Source: CAZOLI01 sp964580675
GTDB taxonomy: Bacteria > Planctomycetota > MHYJ01 > CAYXQY01
NCBI GenBank assembly: GCA_964580675.1
Contig: CAZOLI010000007.1
Location: 52,168-116,167, forward strand
DNA length: 64,000 bases
Reading direction: 5' to 3'
Shown: piece by piece, positions 50,966 to 58,833 of the stretch
Position numbering within the stretch: the stretch's first letter is position 1
Layout: every line of letters begins with the position of its first letter
Notes under the pieces: model-generated
Seen by the model: the letters and a program-made list of their open reading frames with translations, nothing else
Databases searched by the model: none
Told to the model about the DNA's origin: nothing
Program-made: the position numbers and the translations under genes

Positions 50966-52711
50966 ATGGAATTAAAAAAAGGAATTCCCGTTGTGCCCGG
51001 TTACACCATCGGGGAGGCCTTTGTCCTGGATTCGGAGGAGTACCGGATTCCCCGCCGCTACGTGTCCAGCGATCAGGATGTACAGGAAGAAATCGAGAAG
51101 TTACATACCGCCCGGGAAACATGCCTCGAAGAACTGAAGGACATCCTTAACAATTTCAGCGAAACATTCGGGGGACAGACGGCACCTATTGTCGAGAGTC
51201 ACATCTCCATCCTCAAAGACGATCATCTCATCGAGATGATTGAGGACTCGATCCGGGAAAATAAATACAGTTCGGAATACGCCCTGTCGAAGATTTTTCG
51301 ACAGTACATCAAACAGATGCAGGCGTCGAGTTCCGACCAGTACGTCTCCCGGATTCAAACGGATCTGAACGACATAGAACAGCGATGGCTCCGTAACCTT
51401 CTCGGGGAGCGCCGGGAGGATATCCACTCCCTCGAGGACCCCATGATCATTATCGCGAGACAACTGACCCCCTCTCAAACGGCCTCTCTGGATCGGGACA
51501 AGGTCCTGGGATTTGCCACGGACGCCGGTGGGCGCACGAGTCACACGGCCATCGTGGCCCGGGACCTGGGCATTCCGGCGGTCGTCGCTCTGAATGACAT
51601 CACAACGGCCGTCTCCGGTGGTGACAAAGTCATTGTTGACGGAAATCGGGGAATTGTGTTCATCAACCCGGACGAGGAAACTCTCGACAAATATCGCGCC
51701 CTCGAACGAAACTTCAAAAAATTCGAGGAGCGGCTACAGGAAGAACAGCGTGACGAGCCGGCCGTTACCCAGGACGGCGAACGGGTTCACCTGTACGGAA
51801 ACATTCAGTATCCCGCCGAAATCGACGAAGCACTGAAGTACGGTGCCGAAGGCATCGGTCTGTACCGAACGGAGTTCCTGTACTTCGACCCGGAAAGCAA
51901 TCCCGACGAGGAAGACCATTACGAAGCCTACCGCACCTCCCTTGAGAAACTGGGGGACCGTCCCATCACGTTTCGTACCCTGGACCTCGGTGCGGACAAA
52001 ATGGCGGGGGATGGACATCCGGACGAAAACAATCCGTTTCTCGGCCTGCGGGCCATTCGCCTCTGCATGAAAAAACCCGAAACGTTTCGGCTGCAGCTCC
52101 GTGCAATTCTCCGTGCAGCCGTACACGGCAACGCCCGACTGTTGTTCCCGATGATCTCCGGACGGGGGGAACTGATGAAGGCCCTTCGCATCCTTGAGGA
52201 TTGCAAGGAAGAACTTCAAAACGATGGCATACCGTTCGACGAGGACATTCCGGTGGGGGTTATGGTTGAGGTCCCGTCGCTCGCAATGACCATTGACCTT
52301 ATCGCTGACAAAGTTGATTTTCTGAGCATAGGCACAAATGACCTCATTCAGTACGCCATCGCCGTTGATCGGACCAACGCCGAAATCGCGGATCTCTATC
52401 AACCGGCCCATCCCGCAATTCTCCGAATGCTCAAACAGATTCTTGATACGGCAAACGAACTCGACCTGTCCGTTTCGATGTGTGGGGAAATGTGTGCTGA
52501 CATAAATTACGTGGGGCTTCTGATGGGGCTGGGACTGAAACACTTCAGCATCGCCCCCACGGCGATCCTGGAAGTCAAGAAAATCATTCGGAGCATGTCC
52601 ATGGAGGGAGCAAAAGAACTTGCCCGGAAGGCCATCGAATTCGAGGATCCCGAACGAACCGTCGAATTTCTTGAGGAAACCACAAAACGGATAATTCCGG
52701 AGGCGTTTTAA
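50966..52711 (+). CDS. ptsI: PTS enzyme I (phosphoenolpyruvate-protein phosphotransferase)
   Basis: Enzyme I starts the phosphorelay, moving phosphate from PEP to HPr. The 581-residue protein has the phospho-His block DAGGRTSHTAIVARDLGIPAVV (His near residue 193), and in the C-terminal PEP-binding domain GIGLYRTEFLYF, RTLDLGADKM, MVEVPSLAMTIDLIADKVDFLSIGTNDLIQY and SMCGEMCAD. No GAF domain precedes it, so it is the plain EI rather than the NifA-like EI-Ntr. It lies 215 bases after the HPr gene, close enough to be in the same unit. No EIIB or EIIC follows. Confidence 0.95.
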   Translation: MELKKGIPVVPGYTIGEAFVLDSEEYRIPRRYVSSDQDVQEEIEKLHTARETCLEELKDILNNFSETFGGQTAPIVESHISILKDDHLIEMIEDSIRENKYSSEYALSKIFRQYIKQMQASSSDQYVSRIQTDLNDIEQRWLRNLLGERREDIHSLEDPMIIIARQLTPSQTASLDRDKVLGFATDAGGRTSHTAIVARDLGIPAVVALNDITTAVSGGDKVIVDGNRGIVFINPDEETLDKYRALERNFKKFEERLQEEQRDEPAVTQDGERVHLYGNIQYPAEIDEALKYGAEGIGLYRTEFLYFDPESNPDEEDHYEAYRTSLEKLGDRPITFRTLDLGADKMAGDGHPDENNPFLGLRAIRLCMKKPETFRLQLRAILRAAVHGNARLLFPMISGRGELMKALRILEDCKEELQNDGIPFDEDIPVGVMVEVPSLAMTIDLIADKVDFLSIGTNDLIQYAIAVDRTNAEIADLYQPAHPAILRMLKQILDTANELDLSVSMCGEMCADINYVGLLMGLGLKHFSIAPTAILEVKKIIRSMSMEGAKELARKAIEFEDPERTVEFLEETTKRIIPEAF

Positions 52712-52842
52712 CCGGGGTCAATCCCGTTGCGAAACAAACGTGCGGAAGGAAGGCCCGGAGGGATTCTTGAATTTTCGCCGGTGACTCCCCTATGAATAAA
52801 AAAGGTACCCGTGAAGATAAAACTTCTCCCGAAGAAAGACTG

Positions 52843-53547
52843 ATGGCTTCAAAAAACCACATATTCACCATTCTTCTTGCCGTTCTTCTGGTCTTCTCCG
52901 CGGAGACCCTCACAACCGGTCAAAATTCGTCGAAGAACGGTGAGTCGTCGTTACAGTTTGTCCGCTTCCGAAACGGGGACCTCGTGTTCGGTCAACTGAA
53001 GAGAATCGGCCCCGGATCCTTCCGGTTTCAACCCATATCCCGGCGAATCACCATCACTCTTTCCTGGTCCGATTTCCCCCGGAAGGAACAGATTCGGATC
53101 TGGAAAAACACCCGTTTTGAAGAAGAAACCGAACGGCCGAGGAAGGAGGGGATTCGCCTCAAACTACAGGATGGTTCGGAAATGGTGGGCTTTTTGAAGG
53201 GGTCCCATCCGGACATGCTTGAGATTCAAACCACCCGGGAAACCAAACTCATTTCCCGAAACAACATCAAGGAAAAATCATCCGTCATGCTTGATCCAAC
53301 CCGTTACCAGGGAGCCACCACCCTGTTCAAGGAACGCAAATCGGCGGTCTCCCCATCCAGCGCCCGCGATCACTGGAAACTCGGGTTATTCGCCATGAAG
53401 CTTGAACTGTTTGACCGGGCGGAAACCCATCTACAAAAAGCCGGTAATCTGGATGAGGAACTCAAGGAGGCGGCCTCTATTCGAATTCGCGTGATCAAAG
53501 ACTGGAAAAACCGATCACCGGATCCACCCGACCCCAAAGAAGAATAG
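52843..53547 (+). CDS. Secreted protein of unknown function with a small beta motif
   Basis: If translation begins at the second in-frame Met (52843), the N-terminus MASKNHIFTILLAVLLVFSAETLTTG is a normal signal peptide (quoted: FTILLAVLLVFSA); the first ATG at 52792 adds 17 charged residues. Residues about 35-90 read FVRFRNGDLVFGQLKRIG and LKLQDGSEMVGFLKGSHPDMLEIQ. These are two G-x-L beta-turn units of the LSm/SH3-like kind. A TPR-like end (FAMKLELFDRAETHLQKAGNLDEEL) closes the protein. No function known. A related motif occurs in the neighbouring 53795 gene. Confidence 0.5.
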   Translation: MASKNHIFTILLAVLLVFSAETLTTGQNSSKNGESSLQFVRFRNGDLVFGQLKRIGPGSFRFQPISRRITITLSWSDFPRKEQIRIWKNTRFEEETERPRKEGIRLKLQDGSEMVGFLKGSHPDMLEIQTTRETKLISRNNIKEKSSVMLDPTRYQGATTLFKERKSAVSPSSARDHWKLGLFAMKLELFDRAETHLQKAGNLDEELKEAASIRIRVIKDWKNRSPDPPDPKEE

Positions 53548-53711
53548 TTCCTCGCCGTCCGGTGCCCTCACGCCTCCGTCGATTCACGGGAATTGACACG
53601 GTCTTTCCGTGGATGTAACAATTGAAGAACACACTGTTGCACACGGGAAATTCTCTCCTGTTCGGATCCACGGACCGGGAGGGAACAGGGATGATCTTTC
53701 TGTGTTATTCC

Positions 53712-53740
53712 TTGATAACCCCGATACCGTCTGATTTAAT
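53712..53740 (+). promoter_or_regulatory. Predicted promoter of the 53795 gene
   Basis: TTGATA (53712-53717) and TTTAAT (53735-53740) with a 17-base spacer, about 55 bases before the ATG. Confidence 0.4.
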
Positions 53741-53794
53741 GAACATCATATTCAGGTTTTCCTTAACGAGCATCAAAATACCGGGAATGGACCA

Positions 53795-55312
53795 ATGAGA
53801 GGCTGTTTCAAATATCTGTTACTGCTTTCCCTGCTCGGTGGAATTGGGTTTGGCGTGTACGGTTATCAAACGCACGGTGACTTTTCGTCCCACTGGAACG
53901 CCATCAAGAAAGACGTCCCGATCGCCGAGAAAGCAGTTGCCTTTCTCTCCGATGCCCTCGAACAGAAGGAGGATGATCAACAGGGCCGTGAGGGACGGGA
54001 ATCCGTAAGGGGAAGTGAAGAAGAGGATGATGCAGTCGATCCGGAAACAACCAGTTGGGATAAGGACGAAGAGGATCAGACCGAGGAAGATCCAGAAAAC
54101 GAAGAAGACCGCGACGGGGAGCCGGAGGACGAGAAAACGGAAGAACAACCGGAGGATGCCTCCGGAGAACCCTCCGAGGAACAACTGCAAAAATTCCGGG
54201 ACCTGCTGACCCGGGCGGGGGAAGAAATGGACAGGGCAAGGTACGAACGAGCCCTGAAAATGCTGAACAAACCATCGGACAGCGACATTCCTTCCCGGCT
54301 TCGGAAACTGTTTCACAGGGAACGACAAAAAGCGGAAGAACTCAAGAACGTCATTGAAATGATGGACGTGGATCTCTCAACCGATCCACCGGTTTCCGTA
54401 CATGCCAAGTTATACAACGGTTCCGAAATTGAAGGAATCCTCAAAAAGGAAACCGATTCAAAAATTACCATAAAAATGCACGATTCGGATCTTACGCATG
54501 ACCTTGATAAGGCCATCATCAAAAATCTGGACAAGAAGAGCCCGGAGGAAACCAGGGAGATGTTCCTGGACAAGTTTCAAACAAAAAAACAGGATCTTCC
54601 AGATCCCCCGACCGTGATTGAACTGTACAACCTGGCGGAGTTTGGCCTGAAACACGGAATCGTCTCCGAATCTGCGGATGTCCTCGATCAAGCATACAAG
54701 TTGTCCGGAACCGGGCTTGCCAATCAAATTATGAACCACAAGGCCGGAAGCCTGTACGAATATTACAAGTTCTACAAGAGCCGAGGCCAAACAACGGACG
54801 CCGAACGAAACAAAAAGAAGCTACTGGAGAAATACCCGAAATCACGTTACGCAAGAAAAATTACGGGAAAGGACGTCGCCTCCGCGGATAATGCCGGGGA
54901 AGACCAGAACCAATCCTCCGGATCTCCCTCAGATTCTTCCGGTGATGGAAGTGAAGACACAGATCAGCAGAGCGACGGGTCCGCGGTCAAGGGGGAATCA
55001 ATTGTGAATCCCGAGGACTACGACAACCCGTCCGTCAAACGAGAAGTGAAAAAGGCCGTCAATATATACGATCAGGCCATGAAACACTTCGAGAAAGCGT
55101 CTCGCGAGGAGCGCGACCTGGAAAAGCGAAAGACCTCAAACAACAAGGCACGCGATAAACTCGTCGAAGCCCGGGGCCACGTCCGGAAGGCCCAGGATCT
55201 GGTGGAGGGAGAGGACGAGAACCTCAAAGATTTATTCCAGGAAATCCAGGACAAATACGGTACCTGCTACCGCCGTGCCAAGGTCTGGGCCGGCTTCCAC
55301 AAACAAAAATAA
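53795..55312 (+). CDS. Membrane-anchored acidic TPR-like protein
   Basis: A 505-residue protein with a single N-terminal membrane segment (about 5-24, YLLLLSLLGGIGFGVYGY), then a very acidic, low-complexity region (about 55-125) and a helix-rich body. The segment VHAKLYNGSEIEGILKKETDSKITIKM (quoted: LYNGSEIEGILKKE) is a small beta unit like those in the neighbouring 52843 gene. The C-terminal half has TPR-like helices (AEFGLKHGIVSESADVLDQA, SLYEYYKFYKSRGQ). The protein is probably anchored in the inner membrane and extends outwards; it may serve as a scaffold. The family is not recognised. Confidence 0.5.
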   Translation: MRGCFKYLLLLSLLGGIGFGVYGYQTHGDFSSHWNAIKKDVPIAEKAVAFLSDALEQKEDDQQGREGRESVRGSEEEDDAVDPETTSWDKDEEDQTEEDPENEEDRDGEPEDEKTEEQPEDASGEPSEEQLQKFRDLLTRAGEEMDRARYERALKMLNKPSDSDIPSRLRKLFHRERQKAEELKNVIEMMDVDLSTDPPVSVHAKLYNGSEIEGILKKETDSKITIKMHDSDLTHDLDKAIIKNLDKKSPEETREMFLDKFQTKKQDLPDPPTVIELYNLAEFGLKHGIVSESADVLDQAYKLSGTGLANQIMNHKAGSLYEYYKFYKSRGQTTDAERNKKKLLEKYPKSRYARKITGKDVASADNAGEDQNQSSGSPSDSSGDGSEDTDQQSDGSAVKGESIVNPEDYDNPSVKREVKKAVNIYDQAMKHFEKASREERDLEKRKTSNNKARDKLVEARGHVRKAQDLVEGEDENLKDLFQEIQDKYGTCYRRAKVWAGFHKQK

Positions 55313-55411
55313 CGCGAATTTCACTTCGCCCTGCCACCGGCTCCACGACCGCGGGTCGAACGTACCACGAAACACTTTTTTTCTGCGTGAAATCTTGCCG
55401 GTAGATCGAAC

Positions 55412-55936
55412 ATGACAACAATACTATCCGTCCGACGGAACGATGACGTCGCCATTGGAGGCGATGGACAGGTAACCCTCGATGAAGAGGTCATGAAACA
55501 CGAAGCGGCGAAAATCCGTACACTTGATGAGGGTCGAATCGTCGTTGGTTTTGCGGGAGGCGCCGCGGATGCGCTGGAATTAATGGAACGGTTCGAAAAC
55601 ATGCTGAACAAATATCAGACGCAGACGGAACGAGCCTGTATTGAACTGGCCCGGAAGTGGCGCACCGACAAAGCCCTCCGAAGACTCGAATCCCTGATGG
55701 CGGTCATTGACCGGGAACAGTCCCTTCTCGTCTCCGGGGGAGGTGACGTGATTTCTCCCGACGACGGCATTATTTCCATCGGTTCCGGAAGCAGTTCGGC
55801 GCTGGCCGCTTCAAGAGCACTCATTCAGCAAACGGACCTGCCGTCCCGGGAGATCGTCGAAGAAGCCCTGAACATCACCTCAAAAATCGACGTGTACACG
55901 AACGACGAACTCCACATAACCGAACCGAGCGAATAA
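55412..55936 (+). CDS. hslV: ATP-dependent protease subunit HslV
   Basis: HslV is the proteasome-like peptidase of the HslVU complex. The 174-residue protein starts MTTILSVRR, so after Met removal the N-terminal Thr is the nucleophile. Conserved blocks are GGDGQVTL, GFAGGAADALELMERF and SIGSGSSSALAASRALIQQT. Length is normal. hslU follows 171 bases downstream. No xerC or codY lies next to it, as it does in Gram-positive operons. Confidence 0.95.
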   Translation: MTTILSVRRNDDVAIGGDGQVTLDEEVMKHEAAKIRTLDEGRIVVGFAGGAADALELMERFENMLNKYQTQTERACIELARKWRTDKALRRLESLMAVIDREQSLLVSGGGDVISPDDGIISIGSGSSSALAASRALIQQTDLPSREIVEEALNITSKIDVYTNDELHITEPSE

Positions 55937-56107
55937 ACGTACACCGTACGATCATGACACGAAAAACATATGGAGCGAGAAATTTGCCCGGGAATAACGA
56001 CGGTCCCCTGCTGCCCGGTCGTCGATTGAAGCAATTCGTCCCCGGGATATACCTATTTTCTTCCGCCGGTATAAACCTACTTAACACCTCAAATACCACG
56101 GATAACA

Positions 56108-57520
56108 ATGAAAGACGGTAACCTTCCCATTCCGTTCGGTGCCGACAGCTCATCCGGTTCCGAACACTCCCGTATGGAAATGTCCCCTCCGGAAATAGTG
56201 GAGGCGCTGGATGAATACATCATCAGTCAGCACAAGGCCAAGAAAACCGTTGCCATCGCGGTTCGAAATCGCTGGCGCCGGCGGCAGCTTGATCCCGAAA
56301 TGCGGGAGGAAGTGCAACCCAAAAACATCATCCTCATCGGTCCCACCGGCGTGGGAAAAACGGAAATTGCCCGGCGGCTTTCGAAACTCGTGAGCGCGCC
56401 ATTCCTGAAAGTCGAAGCCTCCAAATTCACGGAAGTGGGATACCACGGTCGGGACGTTGAACAGATGGTCCGGGACCTTGCGGACATCGGCGTGAACATG
56501 GTACGGGAGGAACGAAGGAAAAGTGTCCAGGAAGAAGCCAGAGAACACGCCCGGGAACGGCTCATTGAAATCCTCCTGCCCGAACCCCCAACCGCCATCG
56601 GGGACGACGAAACGCTCGAGGAACAGGAGGAACGGCGAAAACGGAACCGGCAACGCCTCGAGCAAAAACTTGACGAGGGCGAACTCGATGATCGATACGT
56701 CGAGATCGAAACCGAACAACAGCAGATGGGCATGATGCAGGTGTTTTCCCAGGCCGGCTTCGAGGAATACGGCATGAACCTGGAAAACATGCTCGGCGAC
56801 ATGGCTCCCTCTCAATCCAAAACACGAAAGGTAAAAGTACCTCAGGCACTCGAGATTCTGACCGACCAGGAAGCGGAGAAATTAATCGACGACGAAGAGG
56901 TCAAGAAACAGGGAGTAAAACGTGCGGCCGAATCCGGAATCATCTTCGTCGACGAAATCGACAAGATCACCGACAGTTCCCGCGAGGGAGGAAACCCCGA
57001 CGTCGCCCGTGAAGGCGTTCAGCGGGATATGCTTCCCATCATTGAAGGATCAACGGTAAACACCCGTTACGGTCCCGTGGAAACCGACCACATCCTCTTT
57101 ATCGGTTCCGGCGCATTTCACGTATCCCGACCCTCGGATCTCATCCCGGAACTGCAGGGCCGGTTTCCACTTCGGGCGGAACTGAACTCCCTCACGGAGG
57201 AAGATTTTGTCAAAATTCTAACCGAACCCCGCGACGCGCTGATCAAACAGTATCGTGCCCTCCTGAACACCGAAAACGTTTCCCTGAAATTCACGGACGG
57301 CGCCATTCGGGAAATGGCCCATCTGGCGGCACGGATCAACCAGAACACTCAGAACATCGGGGCACGACGCCTTCACACCGTCGTGGAAAACGTTGTGGAA
57401 GAATGTTCCTACAACGCCGCGGAATACGAGAACGAACAATTTACCATCGATCGGGACTACGTGCAGGAAGCTCTCGAATCGATCCTGGAAGACGAAGACC
57501 TGACAAAATACATCCTGTAA
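56108..57520 (+). CDS. hslU: HslU ATPase subunit of the HslVU protease
   Basis: HslU unfolds substrates and feeds them to HslV. The 470-residue protein has the Clp/HslU Walker A IGPTGVGKTEIARRL (about 79-93), Walker B IIFVDEIDKITDSS, the insertion (I) domain and sensor region, and the C-terminal tail DLTKYIL that docks into HslV. The pore loop reads GYHG where GYVG is usual (EVGYHGRDVEQMV, near residue 109). The start ATG has no strong ribosome binding site. Length is slightly above the usual ~445 owing to an N-terminal extension. Confidence 0.95.
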   Translation: MKDGNLPIPFGADSSSGSEHSRMEMSPPEIVEALDEYIISQHKAKKTVAIAVRNRWRRRQLDPEMREEVQPKNIILIGPTGVGKTEIARRLSKLVSAPFLKVEASKFTEVGYHGRDVEQMVRDLADIGVNMVREERRKSVQEEAREHARERLIEILLPEPPTAIGDDETLEEQEERRKRNRQRLEQKLDEGELDDRYVEIETEQQQMGMMQVFSQAGFEEYGMNLENMLGDMAPSQSKTRKVKVPQALEILTDQEAEKLIDDEEVKKQGVKRAAESGIIFVDEIDKITDSSREGGNPDVAREGVQRDMLPIIEGSTVNTRYGPVETDHILFIGSGAFHVSRPSDLIPELQGRFPLRAELNSLTEEDFVKILTEPRDALIKQYRALLNTENVSLKFTDGAIREMAHLAARINQNTQNIGARRLHTVVENVVEECSYNAAEYENEQFTIDRDYVQEALESILEDEDLTKYIL

Positions 57521-57544
57521 CACCCCTGTAAACCCCCCACCCCG

Positions 57545-57558
57545 CGCCCAAACGGGCG
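57545..57558 (+). terminator. Short hairpin after hslU
   Basis: CGCCC (57545-57549) and GGGCG (57554-57558) pair around AAAC, about 25 bases after the hslU stop. No T-run, so termination strength is doubtful. Confidence 0.25.
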
Positions 57559-57670
57559 TCATACCCCCCCTCAAACCAAATCTATACGTGATTAAACGGG
57601 TATTTACGGGAGTTTCCGTGGTTTTCCCTTCAGGTAAATCTCGATTTGACCGATATATAACATGAATGAT

Positions 57671-57697
57671 GTTACACTGATAATTGTAAAATGTAAC
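57671..57697. repeat. Inverted repeat GTTACA-N15-TGTAAC upstream of the 57723 gene
   Basis: GTTACA (57671-57676) and TGTAAC (57692-57697) are 15 bases apart, with GATAAT (57679-57684) between them that could be a -10 box without a clear -35. A possible operator, 25 bases before the start codon. Confidence 0.3.
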
Positions 57698-57722
57698 CGT
57701 ACATATATCACGGGTACTCCGT

Positions 57723-58631
57723 ATGAAACCGCTTCGACGAAAAAAAGGACGGGAAAAATACATTTACCTGGGGCTCCTCTTTCTGGTCGCGATGGCGGTG
57801 TGGCCGTTTTTGCATTCCATGTTTGACCGGGATGAAAACGACGGGTCCGATCCGGGGCACGATACGAGGAAAGTGGCTCAAACCCCATCCACGGAAGAAA
57901 CGGACACAAATAATAAGCCCGAAGAGGAAACGCAAGCGCCGGACAACGCAGACGACGGCAACCAAACAGCCCAATCGGAAAGGAACGCCGACGGAACGGA
58001 GGAACGGAACAGATCCGTTCGACGGGTGTGGACGGCGTTCGTCAATCGAAACTGGTTTGATCACAACAACTGGAAACCGGGGGGCGTGCCGGATCGAAAT
58101 GACACGGTGGTCATTCCGGATGACGTCCGGGATCTTCCGTTTCCGATCCTCTCCTCCAGAACCGGACAGGTGGGGACGCTCATCGTGGATCGGTGGGCGG
58201 GAATCACGGTAAACGAGGGAGGCACTCTTGAAATACAACAATCCCTGAAGATAAAGGGAGCGCTGGATGCACGCCGGGGCACGGTGATCGTTCACGGGAC
58301 CCGGAATCAACAAATCCCGGGTGGTGAGTACGGCACTCTGGTCCTGGACGTGGAGGGAACGGTCCACCTCGCACCCGGCGTATCCATTCGCAAAGATCTG
58401 CACACCAATGCCGGAACAGACATTCACGTGGAAGCCGGAAACGTACCGGTTCACGGACGATTCGTTCGCTCCGGTGCCGAAACGCCTCCTTCCCTCATCG
58501 ATCCGTCCTTTGCCAATGCCCGGTCGTTCGTACAGTTCCTGAACGAAACCGAAACAACCGAACGGGAACCTGCCGAATCAGAACCGGATCAACAGAAAAA
58601 AGCCTCCCTCCAGGTGCCGGACAACCGATAA
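57723..58631 (+). CDS. Membrane-anchored beta-rich surface-type protein
   Basis: A basic start and one membrane helix (YIYLGLLFLVAMAVWPFL, about 13-30) suggest an anchor with the body outside the cytoplasm. Next is a low-complexity acidic/Thr-rich linker (about 35-100). The domain from about 101 (WTAFVNRNWFDHNNWKPGGV, then DTVVIPDDV) follows the pattern 'W.....W.....NW..G.VP...DTV.IP' frequent in surface beta-solenoid proteins, followed by short Gly-rich strands (VNEGGTLEIQQSLKIKG). It is likely a small beta-helix segment. Function unknown; no catalytic motif. A sequence-related role in polysaccharide or surface attachment is only a guess. Confidence 0.5.
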   Translation: MKPLRRKKGREKYIYLGLLFLVAMAVWPFLHSMFDRDENDGSDPGHDTRKVAQTPSTEETDTNNKPEEETQAPDNADDGNQTAQSERNADGTEERNRSVRRVWTAFVNRNWFDHNNWKPGGVPDRNDTVVIPDDVRDLPFPILSSRTGQVGTLIVDRWAGITVNEGGTLEIQQSLKIKGALDARRGTVIVHGTRNQQIPGGEYGTLVLDVEGTVHLAPGVSIRKDLHTNAGTDIHVEAGNVPVHGRFVRSGAETPPSLIDPSFANARSFVQFLNETETTEREPAESEPDQQKKASLQVPDNR

Positions 58632-58759
58632 CGCCTGAGTTTCCGACCGGGACCGACCGGTCTTCATTCGTCGAATCGCACGAATCCACCGTATCCGCCC
58701 GGTCCCCCGAATGGGGCAGGAAAACCATCATCCGGTTTCAACCACGACAATTGAACGGG

Positions 58760-58788
58760 TTGAAGTAACAGCCCGAACCGGTTAGGAT
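58760..58788 (+). promoter_or_regulatory. Predicted promoter of mutL
   Basis: TTGAAG (58760-58765) and TAGGAT (58783-58788) with a 17-base spacer, about 45 bases before the start codon. Confidence 0.4.
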
Positions 58789-58833
58789 AACAGATCGGAT
58801 CATCACAGAAACACCGTCATTCATGAGGGGATC

